From an uncultured Clostridia bacterium (lineage in GTDB: Bacteria; Bacillota_I; Bacilli_A; RF39; UBA660), in contig CAMZBG010000013.1 in assembly GCA_947304495.1 (NCBI GenBank), forward strand, positions 1-31,488: 31,488 nucleotides of DNA, read 5' to 3'. Below are positions 27,638 through 31,488 of the stretch, piece by piece (the first letter of the stretch is position 1; each line of letters starts with the position of its first letter). A program made the translations under genes and the position numbers. Below the pieces are notes generated by a model, which was not told the origin of the DNA, searched no databases, and saw only the letters and a list, made by a program, of their open reading frames with translations.

Positions 27638-30160
27638 CTATTTTTCTATATCATCTAAATATTCATCTATTGATAACATCTTATCATCAATGGTCTTTAG
27701 TGATTTTAATTCTTTATTGATAATTATTTTATTATCAGATTCTTCTTTGACATTAGTAATAACATTCTCATTACTAGTTAATTTACTTACAATATGTGTA
27801 TTAATAATTCTATCTTTGACAATAAATGATCCATTACTTGGTCTATCCATAATTGCTATCTCGGTTAATTTTACTCGCTTAACTTCAGCAATCGAAGTTA
27901 CTTCTATTTCTTCTTTTGAAGAAACTAAATAACAATCAATTATCTTACTTGGATTACTCTTAATTTCCTTCATTAAAAGTATTCCTCTATTTGCTCTACT
28001 TGTTTTATCAATTTCACTAAGTCTAAGTCTTTTAGCAGTTCCTTTATCAGTAACTATAGTAATATATTCCGTATCACTAGCAAATAACATACTACTTACA
28101 ACTTCATCATCTTTTAACTTAATTGATTTAACACCACTAGCTCTAATACCAACAACACTTACCTCATCGATAGAATACCATAATCCATATCCATTTTTAG
28201 TAGCAACAAAAACATCACTATAATTACTATAATCAACTGATACGACCTTATCATTTTCTTGCAACTTAATCATACCAATTTCTTTTGTATATCTACCAAC
28301 TTTAAAGTCACTAAGTTTAGTTCTCTTTACCATTCCTAATTTAGTAAATGTCGTCACATAAGTATCTGATTCAAAATCATATACTGGCATAGCACCAATT
28401 ACTTTTTCTTCTGCATCCATCATGACAATATTACTAACATGTTTACCCATATCTTTCCATTTTAATTCTGGAATTTCATATACTGGTAAGAATAAATAAT
28501 TGCCCATATCAGTAAATACTAATACTGTCTGCGTAGTATTTATATTATATAAACCAATTACAAAATCACCATCTTTTAGTCCTGTTTCTTCAGTATTGGC
28601 TTCATAACTTCTGACACTTACTCGCTTAATATATCCATCATTAGTAACTACAACAATCGTATCTTCTTTAGGTATCATACTTGTTGTATCTATCTTTATA
28701 TCTTCTACTTCAGAAATAATTTCAGTCTTTCTAGGCGTTGCATATTCCTTCTTAATTTTCTTAAGTTCTTCTTTAATAACCATATTAAGTTTTTCTGGAC
28801 TAGCCAAAATTTCCTCTAACATAGCCATTATTTTCTCTAGGTTTTTCTTTTCCTCTTCTAAAATAACAATATCAGTATTAGTCAATCTATATAATTGTAA
28901 ATTAACTATTTCTGTAGCCTGTTCTTCAGTAAAATCATATAGATTTACTAAATTAACAATTGCATCAGCTTTATTTTTACTAGCACGAATTGTTTTAATA
29001 ACTTCATCTAAAATCGATATAGCTTTCATAAGTCCTTCAACTATATGATATCTTTTTTTAGCATGAGCTAAATCAAAATTACTTCTCTTTGTAACTACTT
29101 CTTTCTGATGAGCTATATATGCATCTAATATTTGTACTAATCCTAATTGCATTGGTCTACGATTAACAATAGCAATCATATTATAATTATAACTTATCTG
29201 TAATTCTGTATTCTTATATAAATAATTTAAGATATTCTGACTATTAGCTTCTTTCTTTAAATCGATTGTTATCTGTAATCCACTTTTATCAGATTCATCT
29301 CTAACTTCAAGAATACCATCTATTTTCTTATCGATTCTTATTTCATCAATTCTTTTAACTAATAATTGTTTATTAACTTCATAAGGAATTTCAGTAATAA
29401 CTATTTTATTCTTTTCAGTTTGAATTTTACTACGAATAATTATTTTCCCTCTACCAGTTTCATACGCCTCATGTATTCCACTAGCTCCAATTGCTTGTCC
29501 ACCAGTAGGAAAATCTGGTCCCTTAACAAAATTTAATAATGTATCTAATCTACTATTAGGATTATCTATTCTGTAGATTGTAGCATCGATTACTTCACCT
29601 AAATTATGTGGTGGAATATTAGTTGCGTACCCAGCTGAAATACCAGTTGTACCATTAACTAACAAATTAGGAAATCTACTTGGTAATACCGTTGGTTCTA
29701 ATAATGTATCATCATAATTTGGTGCAAATATAACCGTATCTTTATCGATATCCCTAAGCATTTCATTACTTATCTTAGCCAATCTAGCCTCAGTATAACG
29801 ACTAGCAGCTGCTGAATCTCCATCGATTGATCCATTATTACCTTGCATATCGACAAATGGTTCACGCATCTTCCAATCTTGACTCATTCTGACAATAGCA
29901 TCATATATTGATGAATCTCCATGTGGATGATATTTACCCATAACATCACCGACAGCTCTAGCTGATTTTTTATATGGCTTATCATAGGTATTTTTTTCTC
30001 TATACATTGAATATAGTATTCTTCTTTGAACTGGTTTCAAACCATCCCTAACATCTGGAATAGCTCTATCCTGAATGATATACTTTGAATATTTACCAAA
30101 TCTTTCACCCATTATTTCCTCAAGTGAATATTCGTAAATACGTTTAAGCTCTTCTTTCAT
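27638..30160 (-). CDS. parC: DNA topoisomerase IV subunit A
   Basis: 840-aa type IIA topoisomerase A subunit, which unlinks replicated chromosomes. The breakage domain shows the catalytic Tyr122 in AASRYTEARL and GNNGSIDGDSAAAS typical of ParC. The helix HPHGDSSIYDA keeps the Ser and acidic residue of the quinolone-determining region. A coiled region and a C-terminal beta-pinwheel follow (DGYIKRVSVRSY, TKLGMVKRTKLSDF, TDKGTAKRLRLSEI). The GyrA box is absent, which argues for ParC over GyrA. It starts at ATG 30160 behind AGGGTGAT. parE is not adjacent within the window. The promoter carries a palindrome over its -35. Confidence 0.93.
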   Translation of the reverse strand: MKEELKRIYEYSLEEIMGERFGKYSKYIIQDRAIPDVRDGLKPVQRRILYSMYREKNTYDKPYKKSARAVGDVMGKYHPHGDSSIYDAIVRMSQDWKMREPFVDMQGNNGSIDGDSAAASRYTEARLAKISNEMLRDIDKDTVIFAPNYDDTLLEPTVLPSRFPNLLVNGTTGISAGYATNIPPHNLGEVIDATIYRIDNPNSRLDTLLNFVKGPDFPTGGQAIGASGIHEAYETGRGKIIIRSKIQTEKNKIVITEIPYEVNKQLLVKRIDEIRIDKKIDGILEVRDESDKSGLQITIDLKKEANSQNILNYLYKNTELQISYNYNMIAIVNRRPMQLGLVQILDAYIAHQKEVVTKRSNFDLAHAKKRYHIVEGLMKAISILDEVIKTIRASKNKADAIVNLVNLYDFTEEQATEIVNLQLYRLTNTDIVILEEEKKNLEKIMAMLEEILASPEKLNMVIKEELKKIKKEYATPRKTEIISEVEDIKIDTTSMIPKEDTIVVVTNDGYIKRVSVRSYEANTEETGLKDGDFVIGLYNINTTQTVLVFTDMGNYLFLPVYEIPELKWKDMGKHVSNIVMMDAEEKVIGAMPVYDFESDTYVTTFTKLGMVKRTKLSDFKVGRYTKEIGMIKLQENDKVVSVDYSNYSDVFVATKNGYGLWYSIDEVSVVGIRASGVKSIKLKDDEVVSSMLFASDTEYITIVTDKGTAKRLRLSEIDKTSRANRGILLMKEIKSNPSKIIDCYLVSSKEEIEVTSIAEVKRVKLTEIAIMDRPSNGSFIVKDRIINTHIVSKLTSNENVITNVKEESDNKIIINKELKSLKTIDDKMLSIDEYLDDIEK

Positions 30161-30177
30161 GCTATCACCCTAGACTT

Positions 30178-30206
30178 ATAATAACATAATTTGAAAGTAC
30201 TTTCAA
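30178..30206 (-). promoter_or_regulatory. parC promoter
   Basis: The minus strand carries -35 TTGAAA (30201-30206), a 17-base spacer and -10 TATTAT (30178-30183) with TGT upstream (extended -10). Confidence 0.7.
30191..30206. promoter_or_regulatory. 16-base palindrome over the parC -35, possible operator
   Basis: TTGAAAGTACTTTCAA is a perfect inverted repeat whose upstream half is the -35 hexamer. It has no spacer to form a loop and no T run, so a protein site is more likely than an RNA hairpin. Confidence 0.45.
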
Positions 30207-30238
30207 GGAATTAGACATTAGTTTATTATGATATTTGA

Positions 30239-30271
30239 CAAAAAATATCAATTGTAATCACAATTGATATT
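30239..30271 (-). terminator. Intrinsic terminator of the tail-anchored protein gene
   Basis: On the minus strand AATATCAATTGT (30271-30260), a four-base loop and ACAATTGATATT (30255-30244) run into T residues. It starts three bases after the stop codon. Confidence 0.85.
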
Positions 30272-30274
30272 CAC

Positions 30275-31084
30275 TTATACCCTATTAAAATAGTTTATCA
30301 AATATAAAAGAATCAAAATAATTAAAAGTACTCCGAATATTAACATCAATATCTTAAAGAAAAATTTCCCACTACCACTATCATTTACTTCTTCTTCTTC
30401 CTCTTCTTCTTCATCTTCATCTGGTTCTTCATATTCTTTATCTTCAAAATCTTTCTTACTAAACTTATAAGCACTACTATAAAAATCAACAGTCATATCG
30501 CTATGTGACAATTCTTCTTTTATCGGCGCACTTACTATTGTTTTCTCATCATTACCCTTTAAATCAGATAATATTTCAAGTGACAAATTAGCAGTCTTCA
30601 TTAATGATTCATCTTCATAGTCATCATCATCTTTAATATCATCAAATATTTCTTTAACTTGTTCAATATTAGTTCTTGTATTATCAAGCTTAAGTTTTTT
30701 AAGATAATCATCACTAATCAACGATGGTTCTACTAAATCTATTTTCTTTTTTGTCGTTACAGCATTATTTAAAAGTTCATTTATATCGTATATTTCATTT
30801 TCCTTTTGTTGTTCCTCAATTACTCTTTCTTTTCTAATAACTGTATTGTTAGTATTCATCTTATTATTAGTAATCTCATCATAATCTTTCATTTTTCGAT
30901 ATTCATCTCTACTAGTAATTTCCTTCTTTAATTCTGATGGATTAATCTCTCTAGCATTGGAAGGAATAACCAAGTTTTCAAAATTATCATAAGCATTATA
31001 TATCTGTCTATATAATTCTTTATTCTTATCACTTCTAGTAGGTAGATTATCTTGTTCTTTATACTTATCCATTCGTGAGCCCAT
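30275..31084 (-). CDS. Uncharacterised acidic tail-anchored membrane protein
   Basis: 269 aa from ATG 31084, placed six bases after AAGGTG; an in-frame GTG at 31093 lies within that site. I do not recognise a family. The long hydrophilic, mostly helical and probably partly disordered region (1-240) carries LYRQIYNAYDNFENLVIPSN, INPSELKKEI and YDINELLNNAV. It ends in a strongly acidic stretch (EEPDEDEEEEEEEE). One membrane helix (about 245-265) and the short tail NYFNRV close it. With no signal peptide, the bulk should stay in the cytoplasm. It is divergent from a ferredoxin gene and followed by parC. An envelope or division scaffold is conceivable but unsupported. Confidence 0.78.
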   Translation of the reverse strand: MGSRMDKYKEQDNLPTRSDKNKELYRQIYNAYDNFENLVIPSNAREINPSELKKEITSRDEYRKMKDYDEITNNKMNTNNTVIRKERVIEEQQKENEIYDINELLNNAVTTKKKIDLVEPSLISDDYLKKLKLDNTRTNIEQVKEIFDDIKDDDDYEDESLMKTANLSLEILSDLKGNDEKTIVSAPIKEELSHSDMTVDFYSSAYKFSKKDFEDKEYEEPDEDEEEEEEEEVNDSGSGKFFFKILMLIFGVLLIILILLYLINYFNRV

Positions 31085-31108
31085 AGATTTCACCTTCTAT
31101 ACACAATA

Positions 31109-31117
31109 ATAATATCA
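31109..31117 (-). promoter_or_regulatory. Extended -10 promoter of the tail-anchored protein gene
   Basis: TGA-TATTAT on the minus strand, about 24 bases before the start codon. No clear -35. Confidence 0.5.
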
Positions 31118-31161
31118 CACTTTTTTCTTAACTAAAACAAATTTTATTGATTTTTTTATAA

Positions 31162-31190
31162 TTTACACTTATAATTAACTTGTGTATAAA
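31162..31190 (+). promoter_or_regulatory. Ferredoxin promoter
   Basis: -35 TTTACA (31162-31167), a 17-base spacer and -10 TATAAA (31185-31190), followed by a short leader. Confidence 0.7.
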
Positions 31191-31210
31191 TTTAGAAAGA
31201 AGGAATGAAT

Positions 31211-31429
31211 ATGAAAGTAAAAGTTAATCAAGATAAATGTATTGGTTGCGGTAATTGTGTTGCCTTAACTGAAAGTCAAATATTTGACTTCAATGATGAT
31301 GGCTTAGCTAATGCTATTGTTGATGAAGTACCAGCTGAATTAGAAGAAACAGTAAAAGAAGCTATGGCAGAATGTCCTACAGAAGCTATAGAAGAAGTAA
31401 AAGAAGTAAAAGAAAAAGAAGAAAAATAG
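31211..31429 (+). CDS. Single-cluster ferredoxin (4Fe-4S)
   Basis: 72 aa from ATG 31211, six bases after AGAAGGA; ATG 31205 is too close to that site. The protein has CIGCGNC with a later Cys in AECPTEAIEEV, the pattern of one 4Fe-4S cluster in Firmicute-type ferredoxins (Fer of Bacillus). The acidic middle (DFNDDG, DEVPAELEE) suits docking to reductases. The C-terminal tail is a Glu/Lys repeat (EEVKEVKEKEEK), which is unusual but low-complexity. It probably supplies low-potential electrons to redox enzymes; the GltD-like protein is one possible partner by function, not by position. Confidence 0.93.
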   Translation: MKVKVNQDKCIGCGNCVALTESQIFDFNDDGLANAIVDEVPAELEETVKEAMAECPTEAIEEVKEVKEKEEK

Positions 31430-31457
31430 AGCTAAGATGATGTATCCTGTTTAGTTG

Positions 31458-31486
31458 ACACGTATTAAAAAATAATACGTGTTTTC
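31458..31486 (+). terminator. Intrinsic terminator after the ferredoxin gene
   Basis: ACACGTATTA (31458-31467), a five-base loop and TAATACGTGT (31473-31482) are followed by TTT then C. The minus strand has no T run at the other side, so it serves the + transcript. Confidence 0.75.
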
Positions 31487-31488
31487 TA

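Noticed and set aside
1..31488. Mycoplasma-type code (TGA as Trp)
   Set aside because: Trp codons are TGG, full-length ORFs are not broken by in-frame TGA, and the rhodanese gene ends naturally in TGA just before the next start codon.

Overview
The window is a strongly AT-rich, gene-dense bacterial chromosome segment that uses the standard bacterial code. Trp is written TGG throughout, and the rhodanese gene ends in TGA. Strong purine-rich ribosome binding sites, short intergenic gaps, Firmicute-style genes (nusB-xseA-xseB, parC, comEA-comEC, uppP, long-form gltX) and a processive-type diacylglycerol glucosyltransferase suggest an uncultured anaerobic Bacillota lineage near the Mollicutes or Erysipelotrichia (RF39-like gut bacteria). 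That placement is inference. Rubrerythrin, a ferredoxin and a GltD-type flavoprotein fit an anaerobe. No phage, IS element, CRISPR array or plasmid module is visible, and no gene-free stretch exceeds 300 bases.

Layout. Positions 1-2437 hold the competence pair comEC (cut by the window start) and comEA. Positions 2566-5541 hold an Ig-repeat surface protein and a GT4 lipid glycosyltransferase. Positions 5699-9272 form an extracytoplasmic thiol/sulfur island: a 45-codon YjcZ-like peptide, two membrane-anchored or lipidated proteins with thioredoxin CXXC sites, one thioredoxin-like protein with an altered site, a membrane-anchored rhodanese, and between them a membrane-spanning HTH regulator whose outer domain carries five cysteines. 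Positions 9338-11660 hold a GltD-like oxidoreductase and a DUF2974 hydrolase-like protein.

Positions 11746-13579 form a translation cassette read tRNA-Gln(CUG), gltX, tRNA-Glu(CUC). Then come uppP with a GH31 protein that lacks expected active-site aspartates, and a divergent surface-anchored esterase (16932-18701). hisS, an unrecognised 184-aa protein, a small CBU_0592-like membrane protein and a large TPR protein with near-identical tandem units follow. Next is nusB-xseA-xseB-tRNA-Thr(CGU), then galE with a prepilin, then parC with rubrerythrin, then a tail-anchored acidic protein divergent from a ferredoxin.

Most genes lie on the minus strand as one- to four-gene units ending in intrinsic terminators. 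Many terminator hairpins contain or touch the stop codon. Many promoters are extended -10 (TGN-TATAAT) elements placed directly after the previous terminator. The observations most worth a second look are the gltX/tRNA cassette, the redox island with its Cys-rich membrane regulator, the altered GH31 active site, and the recently expanded TPR array with its unassigned C-terminal domain.
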